DNA of 64,000 nucleotides from JAKACA01 sp049510975. Lineage in GTDB: Bacteria; Actinomycetota; Acidimicrobiia; Acidimicrobiales; Bog-793. This document shows positions 1 through 8,838 of the stretch, one piece after another. The translations under genes and the position numbers were made by a program. Every line of letters begins with the position of its first letter. Position 1 is the stretch's first letter. The notes beneath the pieces were generated by a model. The model did not search any database, was not told where the DNA came from, and saw nothing but the letters and a program-made list of their open reading frames with translations. Where the stretch lies: assembly GCA_049510975.1 (NCBI GenBank), contig JBEKYM010000021.1:1-64000 (forward strand). Direction: 5' to 3'.

Positions 1-376
<376 letters not shown>

Positions 377-569
377 GATCTCGCACCGAGAAGTTTCCTT
401 CCCGACGCTTTGATCTGGAGAGCCGGCATCGGGGAAACGGTCCCCCTTTGCCGACTGGCATCAGAAACGGAAATTTGTTGTCCGTTTTCCAATGCATTGA
501 CTTCTAGCAACCGTGTGCGCTCGAAAGAGCACAGACGGCTGCCCGCACTGATTTTTGGCTGTTCCTTCT

Positions 570-586
570 CCGTTGTCAAAGAGCGA
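570..586 (-). promoter_or_regulatory. rrn boxA antitermination element
   Basis: The minus strand reads TCGCTCTTTGACAACGG. It matches the rrn boxA core GCTCTTTnACAA that binds NusB-S10 in the transcript. It lies about 195 nt upstream of mature 16S, inside the leader. Confidence 0.85.
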
Positions 587-598
587 CGGCGGGACACG

Positions 599-655
599 CT
601 TCCTTACGGAAGGAGGTGCCACCGCGCTCGGCGGGCGATGCTTCCCTGAAGGAAG
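599..655 (-). repeat. Two related CTTCC/GGAAG hairpins in the rrn leader
   Basis: Two imperfect direct copies of about 25 nt each fold into a small hairpin: CTTCC-TTAC-GGAAG at 599-612 and CTTCC-CTGAA-GGAAG at 641-655. Each is followed by a GTGCCnACC-like tail. They may be processing or antitermination structures; the function is not known. Confidence 0.5.
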
Positions 656-741
656 TGCCCACCTTGAGACCCCCATCCGCAGGCGTTTCGCCTGCCTCGG
701 GGGGCCGGTTCAGAGCAGAAGTCCGCTCTGAGCGGCTCTTG

Positions 742-769
742 ATAGTAACAGAGCCGCGTCTTCTGTCAA
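742..769 (-). promoter_or_regulatory. rrn promoter (sigma70/SigA type)
   Basis: On the minus strand a perfect -35 TTGACA (769-764) is followed after 16 nt by a -10 TACTAT (747-742), giving a start near 735. The region is AT-rich, as expected for an rRNA promoter. A second weaker arrangement just upstream (TTGGAC, 18 nt, TACAGT) overlaps it and could be another start. Confidence 0.8.
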
Positions 770-945
770 CTGTAGTCCCCGCTCACCGAAGCGTCCAACT
801 GAGCCCGGAACGGGCTGCAGGGACGGCGGAACGCGGGTTCGACACCGACGGAACCTTGTCAGAGTAACGGGGCGCTCGGAAGGGCCGTGCGGTTTCGGGT
901 GAGAAAGCCGTACACCGGCGCTCTTCACGAAGGCGGCGCTGCTGC
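770..945. other. Intergenic region upstream of the rrn promoter
   Basis: These 176 nt separate the end of the arginine operon (stop at 946) from the rrn promoter, which fires in the same direction. An imperfect GC-rich hairpin (about 889-917) could act as a terminator, but it has no T-run. I see no gene or other clear element. Confidence 0.4.
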
Positions 946-1533
946 TCACCGGGACACGTTCGGGTCGCCCGACACCCAGAACCGCCATGGCTCGGCAACA
1001 CTTGCGAGCGCCGGAGACAGACCGATGCGGGGCCCGAGGGCGACGTCACTGCCAGCCACGCCGGCGCCGTCGTCGTGCAGCCGAACGGCGCTCGCCGAGG
1101 CGAGCAAGTCGACCCCGTCCTGCTCGCGGCTCAAGCCGAGCGCCTGGCACAGCTTGCCCGGGCCCGAGCACAGGTCCCGGTCGGAGCGGGCGCGCGGACG
1201 CCGGGAGCGCATCTCGTCGAGACCGCTCAAGGGCGCGAGCGCCCGGAACAGGACGGCACCGGCGATGCCGGCAGGACGGCACACGACATTGCAGCAGTAG
1301 TGCATTCCGTAGGTGAAGTACACGTAGAGGTGCCCGGGAGGGCCGAACATGACGCCGTTTCGAGCCGTCTGGCCCCGGAAGGCGTGCGAGGCGGCGTCCT
1401 CCGACCCTCGATACGCCTCCACCTCGACGATCCGCCCGGAGACGTCGCCGGCGGTGAGGACCATCCCGAGCAGCGTTGGTGCGACTTCGACGGGATCGCC
1501 GGCGAGGAGACGCCGCAGATCCGCGGACTTCAG
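946..1533 (-). CDS. DNA-3-methyladenine glycosylase (AAG/MPG family)
   Basis: Base-excision repair glycosylase that removes alkylated purines. The family signature VEVEAYRG carries the general-base glutamate, followed by ASHAFRG and NGVMFGPPGHLYVYFTYGMH. The first ATG (1464) would remove the conserved stretch LLAGDPVEVAPTLLG, which lies in frame upstream without a stop. No ATG, GTG or TTG precedes it, but a CTG (1533-1531) overlaps the argH stop in the same 4-nt geometry (CTGA) used as ATGA or GTGA by its neighbours. A CTG start would give 195 residues, the usual family length. It is the last gene of the arginine operon. Product certain; start inferred. Confidence 0.9.
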   Translation of the reverse strand: MKSADLRRLLAGDPVEVAPTLLGMVLTAGDVSGRIVEVEAYRGSEDAASHAFRGQTARNGVMFGPPGHLYVYFTYGMHYCCNVVCRPAGIAGAVLFRALAPLSGLDEMRSRRPRARSDRDLCSGPGKLCQALGLSREQDGVDLLASASAVRLHDDGAGVAGSDVALGPRIGLSPALASVAEPWRFWVSGDPNVSR

Positions 1534-2918
1534 CGCCGCCAGTGCGCCACCCGCTCGGTGTCTTCCTTCAGACGGGCGGCGAAGCGCTCGAGCTGGACGG
1601 CGACGGCCTCCGGCCCCGAGCTTCCGGCCGTACGCCGCCGCCGGAGCGCCGCCACCGGCTCGAGGAGCGTGAGCGCGGCGGTCCCGAACGCAGGGTGCGA
1701 CTCGATGAGCTCAGCCATGGGAACGCCGCGGTCGATCGACTCGCGAACGAGCGCTCCGACCAGGTCGTAAGCGTCACGGAAGGGCATGCCGGCGGCCACG
1801 AGCCACTCGGCCAGCTCGACGGCCGCCATGGCAGCACCCTCGGCTGCGGCCTGCATGCGCTCGGTGTCGTACTTGGCGGTCGCCAGCAGCCCTTCGACGG
1901 CGACAAGAGCGAGGCTGACCTGGTCGGCGGCGTCGAAGAACGGCTCCTTGTCCTCCTGCAGGTCACGGTTGTAGGCGAGCGGGAGCCCCTTCAGGGTCGT
2001 GAGGAAGCCGACGAGGTGCCCGATCAGCCTTCCTGCTTTGCCCCGAGCCAGCTCGGCGACGTCCGGGTTCTTCTTCTGGGGCAGCATCGAGCTGCCGGTC
2101 GCCCAGGCGTCGTCGAGTCGGATGAAACCGAACTCCTCGGTCGAGAAGATGACGATCTCCTCGCCGATGCGCGAGAGGTGGACGCCGATGAGGGCGATGT
2201 CGAAGAGCGCCTCGGCGAGGAAGTCGCGATCGCTCACGGCATCCAGCGAGTTCTCGAACCGCCCCGAGAAACCCAGATCGGCCGCCACACCATCTGCGTC
2301 GAGCGGAAGGGAGCTCCCGGCAAGGGCGGCCGCACCGAGCGGGGAGACATCCATGCGCTCGAGCGTGGCGAGCAGCCGATCGACATCGCGGGCGAAGGCC
2401 CACCCATGAGCCAGGATCTGATGGGCGAGCAGGATGGGCTGCGCCCGCTGCAGATGCGTGTAACCGGGGAGATAGGTCTGACCGGCCTCGGTCGCCCGCC
2501 GCTGCAGGGTCCGCTGCAACTCGAGGATCAGCTCGGCGATCCGGCCGAGCTCCTCACGCACGTACAGGCGCAGCGCTGTTGCCACCTGGTCGTTGCGGCT
2601 CCGGCCCGTGTGCAGCTTGGCGCCGACGTCCCCGGCGAGCTCCCTCACGCGGCGCTCGATCGCCGTGTGAATGTCCTCGTCTCCCGGGTGGAACTCGAAG
2701 ACGCCCCGCTCCAGCTCGTCTCCGGCGCGCTGGAGCGCCTCGAGCAGCGTCGTCGTCTCGTTGGGATCGAGGATGCCGACTCGCCCGAGCCCTCGAACGT
2801 GCGCCATCGATCCCTCCACGTCGCTCGAGGCGAGGCGGCGGTCGAATGCCAAGCTCGCCGTGAACGCCATCATGTCCTCGGCAGGGGGAACGCCCATGCG
2901 AGGCGCCCACAGCGTCAT
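1530..2918 (-). CDS. argH: Argininosuccinate lyase
   Basis: Last step of arginine synthesis: argininosuccinate to arginine and fumarate, in the cytoplasm as a homotetramer. The 462-residue protein has the fumarase/aspartase superfamily signature GSSMLPQKKNP (catalytic-loop serine) near residue 275 and the upstream motif SRNDQVATALRLY. Length is normal for the family. Its ATG overlaps the argG stop by 4 nt (ATGA), so the two are probably translationally coupled, and its own stop overlaps the proposed start of the glycosylase gene. Confidence 0.97.
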   Translation of the reverse strand: MTLWAPRMGVPPAEDMMAFTASLAFDRRLASSDVEGSMAHVRGLGRVGILDPNETTTLLEALQRAGDELERGVFEFHPGDEDIHTAIERRVRELAGDVGAKLHTGRSRNDQVATALRLYVREELGRIAELILELQRTLQRRATEAGQTYLPGYTHLQRAQPILLAHQILAHGWAFARDVDRLLATLERMDVSPLGAAALAGSSLPLDADGVAADLGFSGRFENSLDAVSDRDFLAEALFDIALIGVHLSRIGEEIVIFSTEEFGFIRLDDAWATGSSMLPQKKNPDVAELARGKAGRLIGHLVGFLTTLKGLPLAYNRDLQEDKEPFFDAADQVSLALVAVEGLLATAKYDTERMQAAAEGAAMAAVELAEWLVAAGMPFRDAYDLVGALVRESIDRGVPMAELIESHPAFGTAALTLLEPVAALRRRRTAGSSGPEAVAVQLERFAARLKEDTERVAHWRR

Positions 2919-4123
2919 GAGCTGGGCGTCTGTCCGAGAGCGCCCTGACGGGCCGCCCAGGTCTCGATCCCGAGCCCGAACAACCGCACGAAACCCTCCG
3001 CATCCCCGTGGCGGAACGAGTCGGCGGCGTCATAGGTCGCAAGGCCGTGGTCGTAGAGGGCCACCGGGCTGCGGCGCCCGACGACTTCGAGACCGCCGCC
3101 GGGCGTGAGCCGGAGGCGCACCTCGCCCGTGACGAACCGCTGCGTGCTCGCCATGAACGCCGAGACGGCCTCGCGCAGTGGCGAGTACCAGTGGCCGTCG
3201 TAGGCGAGCTCGGCAAAGCGCGGCTCGAGCCGGGCTTTCTCGTGGGCGACGTCGCGCTCGAGCGTCATGCCCTCGAGGTCGAGGTGGGCGGCGATGAGGG
3301 CGAGCGCTCCCGGGCACTCGTAGATCTCCCGGCTCTTGATGCCCACACGGCGTCCCTCCACCATGTCGACGCGGCCGAAGCCGATCGAGCCGGCGGCCGC
3401 ATCGACCCTTCCGATGAGCTCGACGAGCCCGAGCTGCTCGCCGTCGAGGCTGACGGGCACGCCCCCGTCGAAGCCGACGACGATCTCGGTCACCTCGGTC
3501 GCCGTCGGCACCGTGCGCGTGTAGATGTCCGCGGGCGGGGCTTCCCACGGGTCCTCGAGGATGCCGCACTCGATGGAGCGGCCCCAGAGGTTCTCGTCGA
3601 TCGAGTAGATGCGGTCCCGCGAGATCGTGATCGGCAGATCGTGCTTCTCGGCGTAGTCGATGGTCTGCTCGCGGGTCATCCCCCAGGTCCGTACGGGAGC
3701 GACGATCTCGAGATCGGGCGCCAGTGCCCGGGTCGCCACGTCGAAACGGACCTGGTCGTTTCCCTTGCCGGTGCAGCCGTGGGCGACGGCGACGGCCCCG
3801 AAGCGCCGGGCGGTCTCCACGAGATGCTTCACGATGACCGGCCGTGAAAGGGCCGAGACGAGCGGGTAGCGGCCCTCGTAGCGGGCGTTGGCCGCCAGCG
3901 TGGGCACGAGAACGTCGGCGGCGAACTCGTGCTTCGCATCGATCACGACTGCGTCGATGGCGCCGGCGGCGATCGCCCGTGCCGGCAGCGGCCCAAGGTC
4001 GCCGCCCTGGCCGACGTCGACGGCGACGGCGATGACCTCGTAGCCGAGCTCGGCTCCGAGCCAGTGCACCGCGACCGAAGTGTCGAGGCCACCCGAGTAG
4101 GCGAGCACGACGCGCTTTCCCAT
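2915..4123 (-). CDS. argG: Argininosuccinate synthase
   Basis: Joins citrulline and aspartate with ATP to form argininosuccinate. The 402-residue protein begins with the ATP-pyrophosphatase P-loop VLAYSGGLDTSVAVHWL and carries AHGCTGKGNDQVRF near residue 115. Unlike the rest of the operon, it follows a 102-nt gap after argR and has a clear Shine-Dalgarno (AAGGAG, 4138-4133, 9 nt before ATG). It may therefore also have its own promoter in that gap. The next gene argH overlaps by 4 nt. Confidence 0.97.
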   Translation of the reverse strand: MGKRVVLAYSGGLDTSVAVHWLGAELGYEVIAVAVDVGQGGDLGPLPARAIAAGAIDAVVIDAKHEFAADVLVPTLAANARYEGRYPLVSALSRPVIVKHLVETARRFGAVAVAHGCTGKGNDQVRFDVATRALAPDLEIVAPVRTWGMTREQTIDYAEKHDLPITISRDRIYSIDENLWGRSIECGILEDPWEAPPADIYTRTVPTATEVTEIVVGFDGGVPVSLDGEQLGLVELIGRVDAAAGSIGFGRVDMVEGRRVGIKSREIYECPGALALIAAHLDLEGMTLERDVAHEKARLEPRFAELAYDGHWYSPLREAVSAFMASTQRFVTGEVRLRLTPGGGLEVVGRRSPVALYDHGLATYDAADSFRHGDAEGFVRLFGLGIETWAARQGALGQTPSS

Positions 4124-4132
4124 CTGATCCGA

Positions 4133-4200
4133 CTCCTTCTCGGCGCCTGGCGCCGTTTCCCTCGACTCGTGGCCGAGCGTAGTGATCTGACTTGCTACGC
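4133..4200 (-). promoter_or_regulatory. argR-argG gap: inverted repeat, possible promoter, Shine-Dalgarno
   Basis: The gap holds a perfect 6-bp inverted repeat GCGTAG-N12-CTACGC (4177-4200). One arm contains a possible -10 TACGCT (4181-4176). Downstream are a tight palindrome CGGCGCC-T-GGCGCCG (4141-4155) and the argG Shine-Dalgarno (4138-4133). Together these suggest an internal promoter for argG-argH with a structured leader of about 45 nt. The inverted repeat does not resemble the ARG box at argC, so ArgR need not bind it. Confidence 0.4.
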
Positions 4201-4225
4201 GTTTCGTCGGGCCCTGCCGGTCCGC

Positions 4226-4753
4226 CTACAAGCCGGCGATGTCGGCCAGCCGGTCAGCGAGGGCGGCGCCACCACCTTCGACGGCGGCCACGACGAGCAC
4301 GGTGTCGTCGCCGGCGACGGTCCCGATGACGCCGTCCACGCTCGTCCGGTCGAGTGCCGAGGCCACGACGTGGGCCGAACCTGGCGGCGTCCGCAGGACG
4401 ACGAGGTTGCCGGAGGACGCCACGTCCACGACCCACTCCCCGAGCACTCGCCGCAGGTGGTCCGTCGGCACGACGTGATCCTTCGGTAGCTCGGCGAGGG
4501 CGTACACGGTTCGTTCGAGGCCGGGCACGCGTACCTTCAGGGCCCCGATCTCCTCGAGGTCGCGCGAGACGGTCGCTTGCGTGGCGAAGATCCCCTCGGC
4601 GGCGAGCAGGTCGGCGAGCTGCTCCTGGCTCGTGACGGTGTGATCGGAGAGCAGCTGGCCGATGACATGGCGCCGGCGAGCCTTCGAGACCCGCCGGCCG
4701 GCGTCGGCGCTGCTGATGCCATCGCCGTCACCTGCCACCGATGCTTCGCTCAT
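4226..4753 (-). CDS. argR: Arginine repressor ArgR
   Basis: Hexameric arginine-sensing DNA-binding regulator of arginine genes. The 175-residue protein has an N-terminal winged helix (RHVIGQLLSD, then TSQEQLADLLAAEGIFATQATVSRDLEEIGALKV in two parts, residues 28-70). The C-terminal core carries GTVAGDDTVLVVAA, the arginine-binding signature. The start ATG at 4753 overlaps the argF stop by 4 nt. As a member of the operon it should control, it probably sets up autoregulation through the ARG box at argC. Confidence 0.96.
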   Translation of the reverse strand: MSEASVAGDGDGISSADAGRRVSKARRRHVIGQLLSDHTVTSQEQLADLLAAEGIFATQATVSRDLEEIGALKVRVPGLERTVYALAELPKDHVVPTDHLRRVLGEWVVDVASSGNLVVLRTPPGSAHVVASALDRTSVDGVIGTVAGDDTVLVVAAVEGGGAALADRLADIAGL

Positions 4754-5700
4754 GCCGGCACCTCCACACTGTGCTCGTGGTGGAAGCCGCTCGCCTCTGT
4801 TTCCAGCATGAGGAACTCGAGCAAGCCACGGGTGGCGTGCATGCGGTTGGCAGCCTGCTGCCACACGAAGCTCTGTGGTCCGCCAAGGACTCCGTCGGTG
4901 ATCTCCTCGCCCCGGTGGGCCGGCAGGCAGTGCAGCACGATGGCGCTGCTCGAGGCCAGCGACACGAGCGCCTCGTCGACGGTGAAACCCTGGAAGGCAC
5001 GCCGGCGGGCTGCTTTCTCCTCGTCCTGGCCCATCGACACCCAGACGTCGGTGTAGATGACGTCGGCCCCCTTCACTGCGTCCTGAGGCGAGGTGCAGGA
5101 CTCCACGAGTGGGTTGTCCGGAAGCGGGGCCGCCTCTTTGTCGCCGAGCCCATAACCGCTCGGCGAGGCGATCCGCACGGAGGCTCCGAGCGCCGTAGCC
5201 GCCCCCACGAGGGACCGGCAGACGTTGTTGGCGTCACCTACGTAGGCAACGACGCGCCCTTCGAGGTCGCCGAAGTGCTGCTTCATCGTGAGGACGTCGG
5301 CGATCGCCTGCAAGGGGTGCTCGAGGTCGGAGAGGAGGTTGACGACGGGCACGTTCACCTCGGCGGCGTCGAGGGCGGCAGCCATCCGCTCGAGGGTCCC
5401 ATGACGCTCCACTCGGGCGGCGATGACGGCGTGGTAGCAGGCAAGCGTGCGGGCGACGTCCTCGGCCGTCTCCCGCTTGTCGATGCCGACCTCCTCGCCG
5501 CGAATCGTGACAGGGTGCCCGCCGAGCTGGACCACGGCCATCTCGCAAGCGTTGCGCGTGCGGGCCGAAGGATGCTCGAACAGCAGGGCGACGCCGAGAC
5601 CGGCGAGCACGGGCGACGAAGCGGTGGCGGCCGAACGGGCCAGCACCGCCCGCAGGTCGCCTGGACGGAGATCCGAGATGGTGAGCACGTGCCTGGTCAT
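4750..5700 (-). CDS. argF: Ornithine carbamoyltransferase
   Basis: Transfers a carbamoyl group from carbamoyl phosphate to ornithine, giving citrulline. The 316-residue protein has the carbamoyl-phosphate loop as PSARTRNACEMA (residues 45-56; the usual S-T-R-T-R reads S-A-R-T-R) and the ornithine-side motif HCLPAHRGEEI with its catalytic cysteine near residue 265. Start and stop overlap argD and argR by 4 nt each. Confidence 0.96.
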   Translation of the reverse strand: MTRHVLTISDLRPGDLRAVLARSAATASSPVLAGLGVALLFEHPSARTRNACEMAVVQLGGHPVTIRGEEVGIDKRETAEDVARTLACYHAVIAARVERHGTLERMAAALDAAEVNVPVVNLLSDLEHPLQAIADVLTMKQHFGDLEGRVVAYVGDANNVCRSLVGAATALGASVRIASPSGYGLGDKEAAPLPDNPLVESCTSPQDAVKGADVIYTDVWVSMGQDEEKAARRRAFQGFTVDEALVSLASSSAIVLHCLPAHRGEEITDGVLGGPQSFVWQQAANRMHATRGLLEFLMLETEASGFHHEHSVEVPA

Positions 5701-6902
5701 GAGAGCTCCTCCAGAACGCTGCCGAGAATGACAAGGGCTTGGTCGATCTCGGTCTCAGAGACCGTGAGCGGCGGGGCAAGGCGGATGACGCCCGCCACGG
5801 GGGCATTCACGACGAGCCCGGCCCGGAGCGCCGCCGCCACGACCGCTTTGGCATCGATCCCGGGAGCCAGCACCGCCCCGAGCAGCAGTCCCTCGCCTCG
5901 CACCTCTGCAACGGCGGGAATCGAAGCCAGCCCCGCCGCCAGCCGCGAGCCGGCGCTGGCGGCAAGCTGCGGGGCGTCGATCGCCTCCATCGCTTCGAGC
6001 GTGGCCGCGGCGGCAGCGCACGCGAGCGGCTGGCCACCGAACGTGCTGCCATGATCGCCGGGGTGGAACGCCGCGGCCACCTCCGAGCGGGCCCAGCAGG
6101 CGCTAATGGGAAACCCGTTCCCGAGCGCCTTGGCGATCGTGACGATGTCGGGTTGGATGCCGGCGCGCTGGAAGGCGAACCAACGGCCGGTGCGACCGAG
6201 TCCGGTCTGAATCTCGTCGACGATGAGCAGCAGGCCGCGCTCGTCGCAGAGATCGCGCACGGCCTTCAGGTAGCCGGTCGGAGCCGGCACGACACCCCCC
6301 TCGCCCTGGATCGCCTCGAGGAGGACGGCGGCCGTGCCTGCACGGCTCGTCGCCTCCTCCAGCGCGTCGACGTCCCCGAAGCCCACATGCTCGAAACCCG
6401 CCGGCAGCGGCTCGAACCCCACGTGCTTCTCGCTCTGGCCGGTAGCCGCCAACGTCGCCAGCGTCCGCCCGTGGAACGACCCGTGTGCCGACACGACGGC
6501 AAACGCCGGCGCCGTGCCCGCAGGTGCCGAGCGGCTGAAGAAACGCCGAGCCAGCTTGATGGCGCACTCGTTCGCCTCGGCTCCCGAGTTGGCGAAGAAC
6601 ACTTTGCCGCCCGCCGGCTCGCCGTCCCCGATGAGCCGGTCGATGGCGTGCCCGAGCGGCTCCGCCAGCTCGTTCCCGAAGAGGTTGGAGACGTGCACGA
6701 GCCGTTTGGACTGGCGTTCGACTGCCTCCGCCACCGCCGGGTGGGCGTGCCCGAGCGATGTCACCGCCAGCCCGCAGAGAAAGTCGAGGTATTGCTTGCC
6801 GGCGGCGTCCTCGAGGATGGTGCCCCTCCCGCTCACGAACGTCACGGGCGCCGGCGCGTACGTCGCCATGAGGGTGCCCGTCTGCGAAGTCTCCAACGTC
6901 AT
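5697..6902 (-). CDS. argD: Acetylornithine aminotransferase
   Basis: PLP enzyme that converts N-acetylglutamate semialdehyde to N-acetylornithine using glutamate. The 401-residue protein has FFANSGAEANECAIKLAR near residue 100, VDEIQTGLGRTG near 230, and the PLP-lysine motif IAKALGNGFP near 260. The start ATG (6902) overlaps the argB stop by 4 nt. Being class-III, it may also act on succinyl-diaminopimelate, as ArgD/DapC enzymes do. Confidence 0.96.
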   Translation of the reverse strand: MTLETSQTGTLMATYAPAPVTFVSGRGTILEDAAGKQYLDFLCGLAVTSLGHAHPAVAEAVERQSKRLVHVSNLFGNELAEPLGHAIDRLIGDGEPAGGKVFFANSGAEANECAIKLARRFFSRSAPAGTAPAFAVVSAHGSFHGRTLATLAATGQSEKHVGFEPLPAGFEHVGFGDVDALEEATSRAGTAAVLLEAIQGEGGVVPAPTGYLKAVRDLCDERGLLLIVDEIQTGLGRTGRWFAFQRAGIQPDIVTIAKALGNGFPISACWARSEVAAAFHPGDHGSTFGGQPLACAAAAATLEAMEAIDAPQLAASAGSRLAAGLASIPAVAEVRGEGLLLGAVLAPGIDAKAVVAAALRAGLVVNAPVAGVIRLAPPLTVSETEIDQALVILGSVLEELS

Positions 6903-7822
6903 TTCGCTACCACCATGGTTCCGACTCCTTCCGGCGTGAGCAGCTCGAGGATGAGGGCATGCTCGACGCGGCCGTCGAGGACGTGGGCGCTGGCGACGCC
7001 GTGCCGCACCGCCCGGGCGCATGCTTGCGCCTTCGGGATCATCCCGCCGGCGATGACTCCGGCGGCGATGAGCTCGCCGACTTCGTCGGCACCGAGCCGG
7101 GAGATCAGCGTCGCCGGGTCGGCCGGCTCCGACCGGATGCCGTCGACGTCGGTGAGAAACAACAGCTTCTCCGCCCCGAGCGACTCGGCCACCGCACCGG
7201 CCACGGTGTCGGCGTTGATGTTGTAGGCCTGCCCGGCGAGATCCGACCCGATCGTGGCGACGACCGGTACGAGTCCTTCGGCGACGAGCCGGCGGATGAT
7301 CGAGGAGTCGACCGAGTCGACGTCGCCCACGAAGCCGAGGGACGGATCGCGCTGCGACGCCACGATCAGGCCGGCGTCCTCCCCGGACAAGCCGACGGCG
7401 AGCGGCCCGTGCACGTTGATGGCCCCGACGATGTCGCGATTGACCTTGCCGACGAGCACCATGCGAGCGATGTCGAGGGTCTCGGAGTCCGTCACCCGGA
7501 GGCCGTCGCGAAACTCCGGCACCTTCCCGAGCCGCTCCATGAGGGCGCCGATCTGAGGGCCGCCGCCGTGCACCACGACCGGCAGCATCCCGATCGATCG
7601 CAGCAGCACGATGTCCTCGGCGAAGCGGGCGAGACTTGCCTGCTCGTCTCCGATGGCACTGCCCCCGTACTTCGCCACGACCACCTTGCCGGCAAAACGC
7701 CGGATGTAGGGCAGGGCGTCGCAGAGCACGGCCGCCTTCGTGGAGACCGGCAACCCGGCCGCAGCCCGAGACGGGTCGTGGACCGCAACCAGACCGGCCT
7801 CGGCCCCGACGCTCGCGCTCAT
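6899..7822 (-). CDS. argB: Acetylglutamate kinase
   Basis: Phosphorylates N-acetylglutamate; usually the feedback-controlled step. The 307-residue amino-acid-kinase fold protein has VVAKYGGSAIGD (ATP-side lysine, about residue 45), VVVHGGGPQIG (substrate glycine loop) and YNINADTVAGAVAESL. It directly follows argC (4-nt overlap), whereas in many actinobacteria argJ sits between these two genes. Confidence 0.96.
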   Translation of the reverse strand: MSASVGAEAGLVAVHDPSRAAAGLPVSTKAAVLCDALPYIRRFAGKVVVAKYGGSAIGDEQASLARFAEDIVLLRSIGMLPVVVHGGGPQIGALMERLGKVPEFRDGLRVTDSETLDIARMVLVGKVNRDIVGAINVHGPLAVGLSGEDAGLIVASQRDPSLGFVGDVDSVDSSIIRRLVAEGLVPVVATIGSDLAGQAYNINADTVAGAVAESLGAEKLLFLTDVDGIRSEPADPATLISRLGADEVGELIAAGVIAGGMIPKAQACARAVRHGVASAHVLDGRVEHALILELLTPEGVGTMVVAK

Positions 7823-8832
7823 GGGGAGAGTCCGACGAGGGGCAGGCCGGCGGTTTCGTCGAGGCCGAGCGCGACGTTGGCCGCTTGGATGGCCTGGCCC
7901 GAGCCACCCTTGACGAGGTTGTCGATCGCCGCCATGACGACCACCCAGCCGGTGCGATCGTCGGCGCGAGCCGTGAGATGGACGACGTTCGAGCCGTAGG
8001 CATCCGCCGTCGAGGGCAGGCCGGCCATGACGTTGACGAAGGGCTCGCCGTCGTACCGCTCTGCGAGGCGCTCGAGGAGGGACTCGGTCGTGACCGGCGC
8101 CGCCGGCCTTGCATACGACGTCGTGAGAATGCCTCGTGTCATCGGAGCCAAATGCGGCGTGAAGAGCAGCTCGGCGCCGATGACCTGCTCCATCTCGGGG
8201 GTGTGGCGGTGGTCGAGCACGCCGTAGGCGACGAAGCGCTCGTTGGCGAGCGGGTGATGCAGGTTCGCCGACGTCGACTTGCCCGCCCCGGAGGTGCCGC
8301 TGGCGCCGTCCACGATGATCCCGGTCGGCTCGACGAGGCCGCCGGCGACGAGCGGCTGCAGTCCCACCGCCGCCGCCGTGACGTAGCACCCGGGCGATGC
8401 GATCAGGCTGGCGCCGCTCAGCTGGCGCTTGTAGATCTCGGGCAGGCCGTAGACCGCTCTCGGCAGCAGCTCGGGCATCGAGTGCTCCCAGCCGTACCAG
8501 CGCGGGTAGGCGCTGGCATCCTGCAGGCGGAAGTCGGCCCCGAGGTCGACGACGAGCGGCACCCGTCCGGTGAGCGCCCCCACGACCGACTGCGACGTGC
8601 CGGACGGCAGCGCCACGAACACGACGTCGAGCTGCTCGAGCGGGGCGATCTCGAGGCCGTCGACGACGAGGTGGCGGTAGGCGCGGCCGAGCGCCGGGTA
8701 GATGTCGCCGAGAGCGGCTCCGGCCGTCGAGTCCGCTTGGGCGATGGCCACATCGAGCACCGGATGATCGGCAAGCAGCCGCAGCAGCTCGGCGCCGAGG
8801 TAACCCGTCGCACCGACGATTCCGCATTTCAT
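7819..8832 (-). CDS. argC: N-acetyl-gamma-glutamyl-phosphate reductase
   Basis: NADPH-dependent reductase making N-acetylglutamate semialdehyde. The 337-residue form starts MKCGIVGATGYLGAELLRLL (Rossmann loop) and has the active-site cysteine in ASPGCYVTA near residue 145 and the motif HRHTPEMEQV. An in-frame ATG 15 nt upstream (8847) is rejected because it lies inside the predicted promoter and ARG box. The predicted transcription start coincides with the ATG at 8832. First gene of the arg operon. Confidence 0.95.
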   Translation of the reverse strand: MKCGIVGATGYLGAELLRLLADHPVLDVAIAQADSTAGAALGDIYPALGRAYRHLVVDGLEIAPLEQLDVVFVALPSGTSQSVVGALTGRVPLVVDLGADFRLQDASAYPRWYGWEHSMPELLPRAVYGLPEIYKRQLSGASLIASPGCYVTAAAVGLQPLVAGGLVEPTGIIVDGASGTSGAGKSTSANLHHPLANERFVAYGVLDHRHTPEMEQVIGAELLFTPHLAPMTRGILTTSYARPAAPVTTESLLERLAERYDGEPFVNVMAGLPSTADAYGSNVVHLTARADDRTGWVVVMAAIDNLVKGGSGQAIQAANVALGLDETAGLPLVGLSP

Positions 8833-8838
8833 GGCATC

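Larger units (their letters stand above)
377..735 (-). other. Leader (5' external spacer) of the rRNA operon
   Basis: This stretch of about 360 nt lies between the predicted rrn transcription start and mature 16S and contains no gene. It is unusually AT-rich for the window. It holds a boxA antitermination element (570-586), two related short hairpins (599-612 and 641-655), a strong stem-loop GCAGGCG-TTT-CGCCTGC (679-695) flanked by C5/G5 runs, and a hairpin CAGAGC/GCTCTG (about 712-732). Such structures are normal for RNase III processing and antitermination. The processing-stem partner downstream of 16S is not in view. Confidence 0.8.

Noticed and set aside
889..917. Imperfect hairpin as terminator of the arginine operon
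   Set aside because: The stem is interrupted and lacks a T-run; too weak to annotate as a terminator.
1476..2948. Long open frame (490 codons) on the plus strand opposite argH
   Set aside because: It mirrors argH codon by codon, is rich in Arg/Gly/Glu as expected for an antisense frame in GC-rich DNA, and has no domain. Similar long frames opposite argF-argD, argB-argC, fadA6 and ipdC were dropped for the same reason.
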